DNA of 64,000 nucleotides, from the NCBI GenBank assembly GCA_947179485.1, contig OX359246.1, positions 10,478,001-10,542,000 of the forward strand. Direction: 5' to 3'. This DNA comes from Allacma fusca. Taxonomy: Eukaryota; Arthropoda; Collembola; Symphypleona; Sminthuridae. The stretch's first letter is position 1. Every line of letters begins with the position of its first letter. Both the position numbers and the translations under genes were made by a program. This document shows, one piece after another, positions 1 to 12,345 of this stretch. The notes under the pieces are model-generated. The model was not told the DNA's origin and did not search any database. It saw only the letters and a list, made by a program, of their open reading frames with translations.

Positions 1-1105
1 GATTTGTCTATGGAATATGCTCCTGAGATGTGAGTTATAAGGGAAAATGTCCCTGTGTAGATATGTACGTACATGTAACATATGAGTGAATAATCTGTAG
101 GATTTTACTTGTACTTAAACAGTGATTATAAGGACTATTGATGGTTAAATAGGAAGGTAGTTTGACACTACTAAGCATGATCGTAAGCCTTAGGTAGGTG
201 AGAAGGTAAAAAGGAACATGTGTATAGATGTGTATGTATATGTACATACGTATAATTGTGATATTACGGAGGAACTCTACAGCATTGTAGGATTTCGAAG
301 GTATTTTACTATTAACATTGTACTTCCCAAACACTGAGGGAACATAAAGTGAGTAGTGGTTAAGTGCGATGAATAGATACTCACAAAATGTATAACAAGC
401 CACCGAAATCTAGAGCGCAACAGGTGATGCACGAAAAGGAAAAAATTGACCGGAGAAAGAGATGATGATGAAGACGAAGACGAGGATGAGGACAGAGGAG
501 AGGAAAGAGTGAACACCTGTGTGCTCTTCACAAGCTCTTACTACTCCTGGGCTCCTTGGAAGATGAACAGGCCTATAGGCCTTTGGTAAATTATGTATCT
601 CCAATTCCTTATGCTCACTTACGCTCAGGAGTCATCACTGACTGACAGGGCTATTTCGTCATTTATGGGAGCTTCTTTCAATCCCTTTTATGTGCATATG
701 AAAGGATATTAAATGGGAAATGGACAAGGGCCATGGATTTTCCCTCACGTCCAAAAAAAAACAAAATCTCTGAGCTGTCTCTGTGTCTATATCTCGATTA
801 CATTATTATTTGCTCGCCTTTTCCCTCCTTGTACGTTTGTGGTCGCTCAATAGATTTCTACTCAACTTGAAAAGACGCTACTAACAATTTGCATTTTTGG
901 CTCATATACCTCAATATAGCAATACATGTATGTAGACACCTCAATTAAAAGGAATCCTTGGTAAGGACAACGCAGACTAAATGTAGGGGAAAATTTAAGA
1001 CGTTATTTCCTGCGTATATTTCTAACCGCCAAACTATCACTACAGGTCTTATATCCTTGTAAACAAGGAGTATTTCGTTTTTTTAGTAAAGATACTCCAG
1101 AGATT

Positions 1106-1131
1106 ATCACGGCAAAAATTGTATCAGCACT
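1106..1131 (-). repeat. tRNA-His-like SINE fragment, copy A
   Basis: On the minus strand this is the same 26 bases as 9114-9139 on the plus strand: a short AT-rich leader followed by GCCGTGAT, the start of a tRNA-His-like body. Homology stops after the first bases of the tRNA-like part, so this is a 5' fragment of the family whose fuller copy is at about 9113-9200. Confidence 0.45.
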
Positions 1132-2529
1132 ACCATGCAAAGATGTTAAATTCAGATAATAATAATAATAATGTCAGCTGAAATCCCACGTTAAAACTTC
1201 CATTGAAATAAAGACACAATCTGGACAGTAAATTCTTTCAGATCGCTCATTCTCTTTACCTGCGGTTGTATCTTGATACTAAAACATGACAAGATTTAAA
1301 CTTAAAAAAATACATCAATATGACCGTAAAATAAAAATTACTTCATGAAAATTCAGTTGCGTATGAACAAGCATGGGTGCATGTAGTAGTTTGGAAGTGC
1401 ATAATTAAAATGAACCGGTCTCCTATTAACTGAAGGAGTCCCAAAGGAAATGGATACTGTAAGACAGATACTGTAGTTTTATGACTGTCCCAATCCTTGT
1501 TAAATATTCAAGCAATTACTCTACAGACGGGTGATACTGTAGTAGTCCTAGTAGTCATCCTTGTCTCTATAGATACTTGAAACTCATCTGTGAGGGAACA
1601 AGAGGGTCCTAAATGTTTTAATGGCGAGGGTTAATTGTCTCCATGTGGAGATGAACTACCAAAGAGCGTCAATACACCCACATTTCCATGTAGATGGTCC
1701 GCCTTCAAAATACCATGGGATGCATTAAAGACAAACTATAAATGAACACTTAAGAGATATTTGGTACTCCAAAGGGAATCCCCTTTCGGAGATTAAGTAA
1801 GAGTCATTTGTGCACTGACTGTGTGTTTTTAGCTATTTAAAGTCTTACACGCAGCCCTTGGATAGTGGTACTATATAGTCTCTGTCATAATAATTATACA
1901 CTTACAGATTACAAGCCTCACTGGATTGGTAAAGATCAGTATCACTATTATTACTGCTAATAATACCCCTTTAAACTTGATGTTTCCCTTGTCTACCTTC
2001 TAACTAACTCTTTGGATGGGGCTCCCGACAAAACAAATAATAAGAGAGGGCTGTAGTCCTAAGATCCAGGAACATTAGACCTTAATTTGCCTCACAATTG
2101 AATTTCCAATGGTTTGTTCCGTATTGATTGCTCTGATACGGAACCTCTGTGGATAGGAATGCTTGGATCCACATCTTCAGCCAAAGGAGCCCCAACCCAT
2201 ATACTTACAGTATATATACGTAGTGTAGGATTCCTATGGAAGGGCTATTACTCGTCAGTCCGGTTTGAACTTCTGGAAGGCCCATTTGATTATTATTACA
2301 GGGTCCAGAGAGAGCTCTAGTAGTAAATATCTAAGAGCAAGCGTATAAAACAATTACGGATCCCAATTTTATTGGAGTGAGAATTGCTTTTAAAGAGGGC
2401 TGATAAGGGGAAGAGCAAGTGTGAGGGAAGATACTATAGTTATCGCCTTTGTTGAATAACAAGAACATAATTTCCCAATACAAAGATATTCAAAGCCGTG
2501 TCTGGGTTCACACTTGAGAACCTACACAC

Positions 2530-2532
<3 letters not shown>

Positions 2533-2565
<33 letters not shown>
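2533..2565. repeat. (AC)n microsatellite
   Basis: About 16 uninterrupted AC dinucleotides. Confidence 0.95.
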
Positions 2566-2568
<3 letters not shown>

Positions 2569-2671
2569 CACATCCCGATACATTATGCATACTGAGAGAT
2601 AGATACCCAGGGTAACATATGTTCCTCAGTGAGAATCCTCATGTTCCTAGAAACTACACAGCTGTTTACAC

Positions 2672-3088
2672 TAGTGCTGTCCAGTCTTGAAGTTTATCAG
2701 TCTCAGTTTTTTAAAGTCTTTTACTTACAGTCAGTATTACTTACAGTCAGTCTTTATGCTAAGCATATCAGTCCAACTCAGTCTCAGTCCCAAGGAAAGT
2801 CTTGGTTCAAACTCCCACTCAGTCCCCAAGGATACAAAATGGCGCTAATTTCCATCCTTGGGCTTTAATAATGGCGCGAAAATTTAAAATTGCTTAATAT
2901 TGTATACGCGCGTTGTATACATGAGTCTTTTTATCAGTCTCAGTCAGTCTTTTTACAAAATGTAACAGTTTCACTCAGTCTCAGTCTCAAAAAACGCCTT
3001 CTTTTAAAGTCAGTCTCAGTCTTTTAAGAGTCAGTCTTTTCGATTTGCCACTCAGTCTCAAACTCTCACTCAAGACTGGACAACACTA
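2672..3088. mobile_element. Non-autonomous hAT-type element (417 bp)
   Basis: It starts TAGTGCTGTCCAGTCTTGA and ends with the inverted counterpart, with one mismatch in the first 19 bases. Both sides carry the 8-base direct repeat GTTTACAC (2664-2671 and 3089-3096), the duplication length expected of hAT transposases. The interior is dominated by scattered CAGTCT/CAGTCTCAGTC words that also occur in the terminal repeats. It has no transposase ORF, so it would need a transposase supplied in trans. Confidence 0.88.
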
Positions 3089-4769
3089 GTTTACACTCTC
3101 TAGGATATCACACGGACAGGGATATATGCCTATATTTCCTATAACAAAAGTATAGACAAACTGTAGGAGCGTATTTTAACCACAGGTATCCGTCCTCGAC
3201 ATGATAAAATGTAAAAGTTGAGATTAAAAGTCAAACCGAGTTTTTTCGGGGTTCCATAAGCTTATTCTTCTGTAAGGCCAATGGTACATTTCATGAGACA
3301 TATTTGTAAATGTGGCCGTACATAGGGACCCTATATTAGGGATGAGATGTTCCCGTCCAAAAAACAAATGTGGGCATGGGATTTGTCCCGCCGCCTCTGT
3401 AGGGTTTAAAGTTAGCATCATTTTGCAATTATGAGGTTGTTATTCCTCCATTAATTTCCCCTGACTGTGGGACGACGACAAATCCATTGGACTCAATTTC
3501 AAGGAAGGAGTTCATGGCATAAGCAGTGTTTCCAAGGAACCATCATAATTTATTGGATGATCTATACTAATACAGTGGAGTCAGAGATTTTAGACAAGAG
3601 TGTCGTATGTGGGAGAGCTCAGGACTTAAACACGCGTTTCAGCACGTGTCAAAAGGGTACTTTGGAACCTCATTCGGATCCGTTAATAATAGCACATAAT
3701 ATTCCCACAGACGTTGGAAATCATCATGTAGTCCTGCCATGTATAGTCACCCTTATGAAATTACTAGGAATTAAAAGCTAGGGGTATGTATACACCCTTT
3801 TGAGTTTTGAGGATGTGATATGTCAAATATGTCTATGTATCATAACTGTTCGTATGTTTTAGGATAGGATTAAAGTAGATACGGGGATAATGATGTATCT
3901 GTGGCATTCAATGTTTTATTGTCGAAGGGAGGTTCAAGTGACCATTTGAGCAGTGTCTTGTTAAAAGGCTGGGATACTACTCTCCGAACCGATCTATATA
4001 AAATGAGGAGCTTCTGTTCCCTATATGATGGGAGTCGAGTTGATGTGTCTGTGTGTGTGTGTGCACTCTCATTGTGAGACGGGCACGCAACTCCGTAACG
4101 TAAATAATTGGGAATTTAAAGCCCGCCTTGTGCCTACGTATACTCAGTCACTCATTATTCGGGGAGTCCACACGTTTACCCTTGAGTTCCCTTCATCATG
4201 TGAAAGCGGGAAGCATGTAGACAATATGTCAGCTGTCTCATTACAAAGGAACACACGCTGGTCATATCCCTCTGCGAATATCGTTCGCAACCTTTTCCCA
4301 CGTGTAGCACTTCTCCAAAAACATATGCCTGCGGACTGTCCTTGTCCTGGGGTAGAAGCCATGCCTTTCAGTACTACACACACACACACACACATAAGTT
4401 GATCATAATGTAACCATTGTGAATTACATTTCCTTCTTTTGAATTTTGTGACTTGAGCTCAAAAAAATTTGCTCAATAGTTCCCAAGTGAAGGTTTAGTA
4501 TTCAAATATTTAAATTTTAAGAAACAGATTTTTTGATGGAATTGAATTTAAAATCAGTTTCTTTGTACACATTCCCCTTCAGACATTTCATGTCTGCAGA
4601 GTCTGCCGCAATTTGTATTGTAAAGGCTTTGTAGGGTACTAGCTCTTGAATCCCAATCAGGTTATACAGTTTTCGTTCTCAAAAAAATTCACAAATTAAT
4701 GAAAATGTATGGATTTGCTCTGTAATATCATTCCTTGGAAAAATTCGGGATGGATTTTTTTACACTTAC

Positions 4770-4868
4770 AACAACGCTCTGTCAAGAATTCAATCTCAAG
4801 ATCATGTTTCTTTCCGAGTTCACAATTCAGATACAATTTGTTCTAACCACTAGATGATCACGGCAAAC
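4770..4868 (-). repeat. tRNA-His-like SINE, copy B
   Basis: On the minus strand the sequence from 4866 downward begins GCCGTGATCATCTAGTGG and continues TTAGAACA. This resembles the 5' half of a tRNA-His gene, including the A-box (AGTGGTTAG). A weak B-box-like string (GATTGAATTC) follows about 50 bases later. It matches copy C (9133-9161) at 27 of 29 positions over the A-box part. No closing acceptor stem (TCACGGC) is present, so it is tRNA-derived rather than a tRNA gene. The 3' limit is approximate. Confidence 0.45.
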
Positions 4869-7800
4869 TTGAAAATTATCCTGAAGATCCAGCACTTGGC
4901 TCTTGATTTTATTGTATGTTAAAAGTAATAAAGCCAACTGACTTGGAAATTGTCTGGATGTTTCAATCGATTTTTCTCCGTAGAAACCAGATTGTGAATA
5001 AGCAATTCAGAAGCGAACCTCACCATGAGTCCAAGTGGATTCAATACTATAGTTGAAGTCTCTTGGAAAGTTAAGACTTGGCATCAATTCCTTAACTGCT
5101 GCTAGCTGCAGTGGAGCTGATTATTCTCAAATGTGTTAATTGAAATGATACGTAGATAATGGACTGAGTGTTCTCAGTAAATCAATTAAAAGTTAAACCC
5201 GTTTGTACACACTTACCCTGACGAGTCGTAAATTAGTATTGTCACTAACAAATACTGTGATTTTGGAAAGTTTCCAATTCCATCGTCTAAGCAGGATCAG
5301 AGATACTAGTTTTCTAGGGAATGTAAACCATATATGACTTGTTTGTATTTTACAAGAGAATAAAAAAAATAAATAAAAAAAACAAGTGAACCATAAAAAC
5401 CCATAAAATAGCATGTGAACCAGACTCATTGCATGCGTTGTTGCGAAGGGCTATTTTACAAACAGTGTCCAATCACGCAAATGGTCTTCCTACGCATGAA
5501 ACCGCCACGTGGCCCGCCTAAACATTTACTGACCTGGGGTTACGTCCAGACCTGGAGTTATACGACGGCCGTCATCCCTCCGTTCTCAAATCCTCAAAAG
5601 CACACATGCGATACTAGACATCCCCTGACTCCTGCACGAGGCCAAGGTTGGTTCCCTACTTCTATTTTCCAAAAAAACAATGTAGCAAATTCCACTCCCT
5701 CCCTTGACTATGTATGAACTGACAGATCTCATAAGTTTGTCATTTATTCTCAATTTTCGACAGGTTTAAAATAAATCCCTCAAAATTATAGCTTTGCATA
5801 AACGCTTGGATTTCCTTTTCTGTTTCACACCGGATACCCCATGCCCATAAAAACATTAGCTATGCATACATACATATGTAGGTGACTCTAACAATGTCTA
5901 ACACAGGGATATGAAATTCTAGAAAAATATTGTGACTGTTTGTGACTCAGCTTCATGAACACGTGTCACTCCATATCACTGTTACAATTGCTTCAAAAAA
6001 TCAAACGGTTTCTTCCAATAGTTTTGTACGGGAATGTATTTTAGAATTCTATGTTTATCTTCATTAAGGCTAGATTGCAATATGCATGTGCACAAAGATA
6101 TTAAAATCCAGATGCAGATGCATCATGCAAGGACTTCCATTCCCCAATAATCCATTCACGAACTGAGCCAGATATTGCGTGCTCTCCTTCCCTCAGCCCA
6201 CGTTCACAATTTCCTCAAGCAATCCACTGTCAGAAGTTGACTTGACCTTGAAACCCTGAATTTCCAATATATTTCAAACTTGATATTTTTGACAGGATAC
6301 AAACTCCTAGCCTTTATATTTCCCTACCGCCGGAACCTCGGGGTGCAGGAAATCCCTTGGAAATTTTCTGCAACATCGCACTTCCCCAAATACTAATCCA
6401 TCCGTCCTCAGAAAATGTGAAGGGTCAGCAAAAAATCCATTAGTATAGATACCTGAGCGGTGGGTATTTTTTTACAAGTTTTTTCCCAGAAAAAGCTCTT
6501 TTCCACGTAACATATACTCCCCTTTTATTCTTCCAATTTTAGCCCGCTACTTCCCCATTACTCCCTGTGAGACCTACCTGCTATTATTACTTCCAAGACC
6601 CCACAATCCTTTCCTTATTATTACTATATCAGATGAAACTACAGGTTTACTCTCAAGAGAGAGAGAGAGAGAGGACACAAGAAAAGAAAGGGAAAATCCT
6701 ATAGTGAAATTGAAAGGGGTTCATCAAAGGATTGAAGTAAAAAAAATTTAAATGTGTAATAATAGCACCACCTTGAGTTCCCTTTTTTTAAATAGATACA
6801 TACATACATAGGATATTGTACACACATCAAAACGAGGTAAATCAATTGAAAGAGTTACGGGTTTGGAGAGGTTCAAAGGGGGAAAACGGTTTTTTTTGTC
6901 GGATCTTTATTTCAATGAACAATAATGATTTTCATGGTATTTGATATTCCGACGGAATTTCCTCTTCCTTGTACTTATCCCCAAAAGGTTTTCACCTATC
7001 ACATTTTTATATATTCATACGTGCGAGGAAATGCGGAAGCTAGAGTGCAAGTGGATACTCAAAGTTTTGTCTTTTATTGATAAAATCCTTTTTTTTTTTA
7101 AAACGTGAACATCCAAGAACTTCCATGTTATTATAGAAATTACAGATTTCTCAAAATATTTTGTCAAGTGGTAGGTCCAATGAGATTTTCTACCTGCGGA
7201 CTTTGTAAATCTACCTTTTGAGGGGTACTATGAGCTTTGGGGTGTAGCATATACAGATAGTGTATGAATAAATACACTGCCATAGTGGAGTACATTAAAG
7301 GAGGGAAGAATATCGCATTTGATGGTTTACCCTTATTGGGGAGACTGCCGCATTTGGAGAAGTTATGGTTTCATCTGATGATTACAATTGTAGATATTAG
7401 GACGTTGGAAAGGTCGAGTAACAAAAATGTATTGTAGTAGGCGATCCACACACAGTGTCTATATGGATTTAAATCGTGGGAAAGCTCTGGGGTCCGTGTG
7501 CAGTGTGTGTTTGTAGCAGCCCAGTGTTGTACAGTAGTGGTGGAAGTATGCAGATGAAAGGAGAGAGAGAGAGAGAGAAAAAAAATTTACAATCAACCTT
7601 AATAGTACTTACTGGGCTGTTCCAAACAAGCTGGGAGAATCGTATAGATTTTTAATGTCATAACTTTATTATTACTATTTGTATGGGGACTGCTCCTATG
7701 TCTACTGTATGTTTTTTCTTATTTGAATAGGAGTATGTGAGTGTGTACGGGAGCCTCACAATTATTGCTTATTCATGAACTTGATTCCCCGTCAGCCTGT

Positions 7801-9112
7801 CAATCCCAATGACTTATTTGACATAATGCAACCTTGCCGGGACCAAAACGTGTAGGCTCTGAGTGGAATTGTAGCCCCAAGTGCTATCAATAATCGGGGA
7901 GTGTGTGTAATAAATCCCAGGAACACAATAAAAAAACACAACTCATCATCACTCAACCCATTTTATTGCAGAGATTTCCCGCTTTTTCCTCCATATTACT
8001 CCGCCAATTAACAGTCATTTAAGTACTGATCGGTAGCAGTTACAACGCAATTATCCCTCAGAGCCGAGCCTACCCCTTCCCCTTTAGAGCAGCAGTCCGT
8101 GGAGATCTCGAGGGAAAGTGCAAAGAACTTGACTTTTGGAAATTAATGCAAAAATCTGTTATCAAGTGACTCTCCTATATGTCCCATCATCTCACTCTAA
8201 GGACATTGTTGTCTTGTACAGGAGAGTAGGAGCGCAGCTGGCTCGTTTAATAATTGCGCAATCCTATTGTGTATCCACACAGGTCTTCTCAATCCCTAGT
8301 GCGGACGTCGTACATTTTATATATATATATGGAGGAATGAACTTGAAGATAACATCCTATGGCCTATGCGAGGTTAAATTTTCACTCAACTTTTGGTGAT
8401 ACTGTATAGAGAGCCTCCATGATGAGCCTTGATTTACACTCTCAAATGGGAAATTTGCAGGTGTTCGTATTTGTTTATACACCAGGGAGTCATTTACAGA
8501 GTCATACTCATTTGCTGAGTAAATACTAAACCTATAATTAGCAATGAATTCATTTCCAACTGCGTAAACACATTTTGACATCCTTTTCCATCCCTTGGAC
8601 AGGATCTGAGGAAATCAGTGGGATTTGAGCAATGACACTTGTAATTTCCGTACTTTCTATGTAGTTATCCCCAGCAAATCACGTTTACATCCATTTTTGA
8701 TCACCCAAAATCTGGTTGTTATCCACAGAGAACTAATTTCAATAGAATTCGACCAAAATACACGAAAGACAAAATCAAACCCAACTTCTATTGAGAGCTG
8801 TTTTCCCACACGTCAGAGGTTGTCTGAAGAATTTTTGTCTGGATCGCTTCCAGAACCGTAGTGGTCAAAGATGCGGATTTGGGACATTCACTTCTTGAGC
8901 GAACATAAGATTGATCAATGCGTCAGAGTTTGTTATAACAGGGAACCTCTTTTAATTATACCAAAACACATTTATCATTTCATAAATTTCAATCAATTAC
9001 GGAGTTCAAACCGATCGAAGGTGTTTTGTTTGTAACACATGCAAATATTGAGCGGGTTTTAAAGGTTAAGACAAATTGACTGTTAATCAATCCAAGTATA
9101 ATGCATCTCAGC

Positions 9113-9200
9113 CAGTGCTGATACAATTTTTGCCGTGATTATCCAGTGGTTAGAACAATGACTGCAAGAATGTTGCCAACGAGGCAGTTTGAGACACCTT
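9113..9200 (+). repeat. tRNA-His-like SINE, copy C
   Basis: It contains GCCGTGATTATCCAGTGG followed by TTAGAACA, similar to the acceptor strand, D-arm and A-box of tRNA-His. A degenerate B-box-like string (AGTTTGAGACACC) follows at about 9186-9198. The 26 bases around its start are repeated at 1106-1131 and the A-box region at 4840-4866, both on the other strand. The 3' acceptor strand of a real tRNA is missing. A tRNA-derived SINE is the best reading; the 3' boundary is not visible. Confidence 0.5.
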
Positions 9201-9634
9201 GTAATAAGCGCTCCTTGACCGAACGGAGGAATTATGCAAATCCAAATGAATTGAATGGAGTGAGGAAGAATTGCCTCATAAAATTGAACGCTCTCGTACT
9301 TGGTATTTAGTTGACCAGATATTATGGTTTTGATCCCTCCATGTTTCCCCCATGGTTTAGTAAGCACTCCTTGATTAAGTGCAGACACACTAACAATAAG
9401 GAGGATTACCGTGTGAAAGACCTGTTGTTTCAAGTACATACGCACTTGTTCAAGTAGCTGTCCCCCCAGTATGTACAAGCACACATACAGCACACTAAAC
9501 CTCAACGCGTATCACCAAAAAAGCTCAACCGAAAAAGCCGCGCGTATTATCAATCCAAGGATTTACATAGTAGGGTGAAATCGGTGCAGTGAACATCTGC
9601 TAATTTCCCTGACTCTCGACTGACGATAGACTGT

Positions 9635-9651
9635 CGTGGGAACCCACCTGC
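9635..9651 (+). promoter_or_regulatory. Composite Su(H)-type site plus E-box, copy 1
   Basis: CGTGGGAACCCACCTGC contains CGTGGGAA, the high-affinity core bound by the Notch effector Su(H)/CSL. It abuts CCACCTGC, whose reverse complement GCAGGTGG is the proneural bHLH E-box class. The same 17 bases recur at 14610-14626 with one change. The binding role is inferred from consensus only. Confidence 0.35.
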
Positions 9652-12225
9652 TACCTCCAGTGTCCCAATCCAGCCATGTACATATGTCTAAATAAGTATC
9701 TACTAAACATATGAAACATTATACAGGAAAGGCAAAACAAATCACATTCCTATCTTGCCAACCATTTGTCTTCCCGGACGACTTTACTTCACACACACCC
9801 TTGTGGTATAATTTCCTAATGTTCCAACTCCATTCACATGTTACCTAATTCCTATCAGGAATCATTTCTCACGTAATGATACCTACGTGTATCAAGCCAC
9901 TACTATTCAAACAAACGAGTCAGGTTGAAACACTTTGTTAAACCTAAACTATGTGGATGTTTCAATGTTCAAATTGTCTGGAATCAATGCCCTCATCCTC
10001 CTCAAACTCCTAAACGCTCTGATCCCACTCGCCTATTTACACTCACGAGGATTTGTGCAGATATGATAGCACCTGAAATTGCAAATCCTCTTCCAAATGT
10101 TTGCTCCTAATACTGAGTCAACTCTCCAGTAAATAATATCAATGTGACAGCATCTGCAGACCTCCTAATCATAAACAGAGGCAAGAGCATCCGCGACCGC
10201 CACAATGGTAATTTCTGATACCGTATCTAAGATCCCATTATTACAGCATTACAATCCACAACAATCAATATTTACATACATGCTCCGACACAGTGGAAGG
10301 GGCAAAGTGACAGAGCTCAAATCCCCTCTACATATTTACTTATTGTCAGAAATTAAACGGAAAAACATTATCTCAAAATACTAGACTTTGTGTGTAAAAT
10401 TTCCTATTTTTATTCCTTCATCAAACCCATCCTACAAAATACTGAATGGATTCAAAAGGGGTTATATCCACAATTGCAATTAAATATTTATATTAATCGG
10501 AAACATTTGATGTACTTTTGACTCCATGACTCATGTGTGCACTAAAGAGCAAAGATTACTGGGCGGCTTCTTTGAGTCGGCAAAATTATAACAAAAGCAT
10601 CTGCACATGCAGACGTTTATTTGAATTGTGTGTAATTCCGGTATTCATTCCAGCACTTAAACATTCCTCAAGTATTGAGCTCCTCCAAAAATAGAAATGA
10701 TGCTATACGTCCCATACACATAATTATTTAATAATTTTTAAAAAAATCATTTAAACCGTAGTAGATACAGTTTTTAAGGAATCACATGATCTTCAAAGTA
10801 TTATTAATTTTGGTAAACAAAAATAAGTTTAATGATGCAGTATTTCCCTCACAGAAAAAAACGCGCTTGTGAAAGGCAGTTTTGTTACAGGGAGAAAACC
10901 CCTGTAGGAATTATACGTACAATTAGTCCTACCTTGGCAAAATAGCTGTGGAACGCAACAACTATACACTTCCAATATTTACTACTAAGCAGTAACAAAA
11001 CAATCAACATGAAGGTGGGGTCGCTATAAAGAGACAGAAAATATGCTGACATCACCTTTCAATTAATACTTGATGTTTTAATAATAATTCTCCCTTTTGG
11101 AAGGAAACACATGCATACATACAATTCTACATATGTAATTACATATAGAGTGGGAAAAGTACACTGAGAGTCTACATTTCCTTGAACGAGCATCGACAAA
11201 CACAATTATCCCGAGATGATGATGAGGACAAAAGCTTTTCATAATAAAAACGACTCCTCTCAAGTACATGCACCTGGTCAGGTGTTAAATCACATACACA
11301 TTTTTATCTTCCCTGTCCCCCCCCCCTTCACCATTATACACACTGTGCATAACTAATATATATGACTATACCAAAAATTATAGAATGGATTATGTCACCT
11401 CAAGGACTATATAGAAAAATCCCTGCATGTACTAAAAATGTTTTCCTATATTGACAAAGTTGCAGACAATAATTGAGCCGAGATTTAGTAGGAATCTGTT
11501 CACATCAAACACGGCATAGCGTCATCAACTGTCCAAAAGGGCAACCCATGTAATGCTCCCAGCCCCAGCAGGTGTTTTGTCAAAAAGTGCAAATGTACTG
11601 ACCATAATAACATATCTCCAACAACTTGTACACCACTCCGACTGATGATTGTTCTTACAGTATGCATAGAGAGAAAAAAAAATCCTCGAAAATTTTTACA
11701 GGTGCGATTCAAGTACATAACACTTGCTAGTGTCAATTAAATTTTTTCCCTCTCTGTGAGGAAAAAAAAAAGAAGAGCGCAATGAAATAAATGTATGATA
11801 GAATGACAAAAGTGCAAAAATATTTGCAATCTCAGGTGTCCACTCCCTTATCATCATCCCCTGGTACAACGTCTGCACTCTCCTATGAGCCCACAAAACT
11901 TGTACTAAATCCCAGGAGGCTTAATTCAAAAGCGGACGTACAAAACATATTACATACATATATAAACACATTTATTACAAATATACAGCCAATGTATGCA
12001 CTCCCATTGAAGACAGGCAGTACAAACAAAAAGAGCATATTTGGGATGACTTGGTAAAAATGACAAGTGTGACACCTCACTTCCAGTCCTACAATATGAA
12101 CATTTACATACACACATAATAATTACGGTGCATATACAGTGTGTAGACTTTTAGCCCTGAATAGAATATACACAGACTTTAGGAGCAATTGCGAGGGACA
12201 AACGTGAGAAAATGTATTTATGAGG

Positions 12226-12345
12226 GATGCGGAGTCATGGGGCAAGCTGAGATTGGCGAACACCTGCATAAATAACAATAAAACCTAATAAAAGAGGGTT
12301 TGGTCCACTCACACCATCACAGCTAGCTTTGACTCATAATTCCTA
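12226..12345 (+). ncRNA. Candidate miR-2-family-like hairpin
   Basis: Positions 12316-12332 read ATCACAGCTAGCTTTGA. They match positions 2-18 of the arthropod miR-2 family at 16 of 17 bases, with the ATCACAG seed intact. Upstream, GGGAT (about 12225) and GAGTCA (12232-12237), then AGCT and GATTGG, can pair with the 3' side (TGACTC and ATTCC), giving roughly 24 pairs. The terminal loop would be about 56 bases, longer than usual, and miR-2 genes normally occur in clusters, which I do not see here. It could be coincidence. Confidence 0.28.

Larger units (their letters stand above)
1..2663. other. Non-coding stretch, no gene recognised
   Basis: No open reading frame here has a recognisable domain, and the short ones lack codon structure or splice partners. 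An (AC)n microsatellite lies at 2533-2565. A fragment of the tRNA-His-like SINE family lies at about 1106-1131. A GAT/GAC-rich purine stretch lies at 463-497. Nothing else stands out. Confidence 0.6.
3097..12225. other. Gene desert, first part
   Basis: No supportable coding exon. Reading frames of 60-140 codons occur, but they show no domain, no signal-peptide logic and no matching splice partners. The stretch contains (AC)n at 4376-4394, (AG)n at about 6656-6673 and 7561-7579, a C9 homopolymer near 11,320, two tRNA-like SINE copies and one Su(H)/E-box composite, listed separately. Confidence 0.55.

Noticed and set aside
4134..4155. ACGTATACT, resembling the 5' end of miR-iab-4
   Set aside because: The match stops after nine bases and no complementary arm is nearby.
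4025..4402. 125-codon plus-strand frame
   Set aside because: It ends in an (AC)n microsatellite and overlaps an equally long frame on the other strand; no domain.
9083..9505. 140-codon minus-strand frame with a hydrophobic start
   Set aside because: Part of it is the antisense of the tRNA-like SINE copy at 9113-9200, it has no recognisable domain, and its neighbours show no coding signal.
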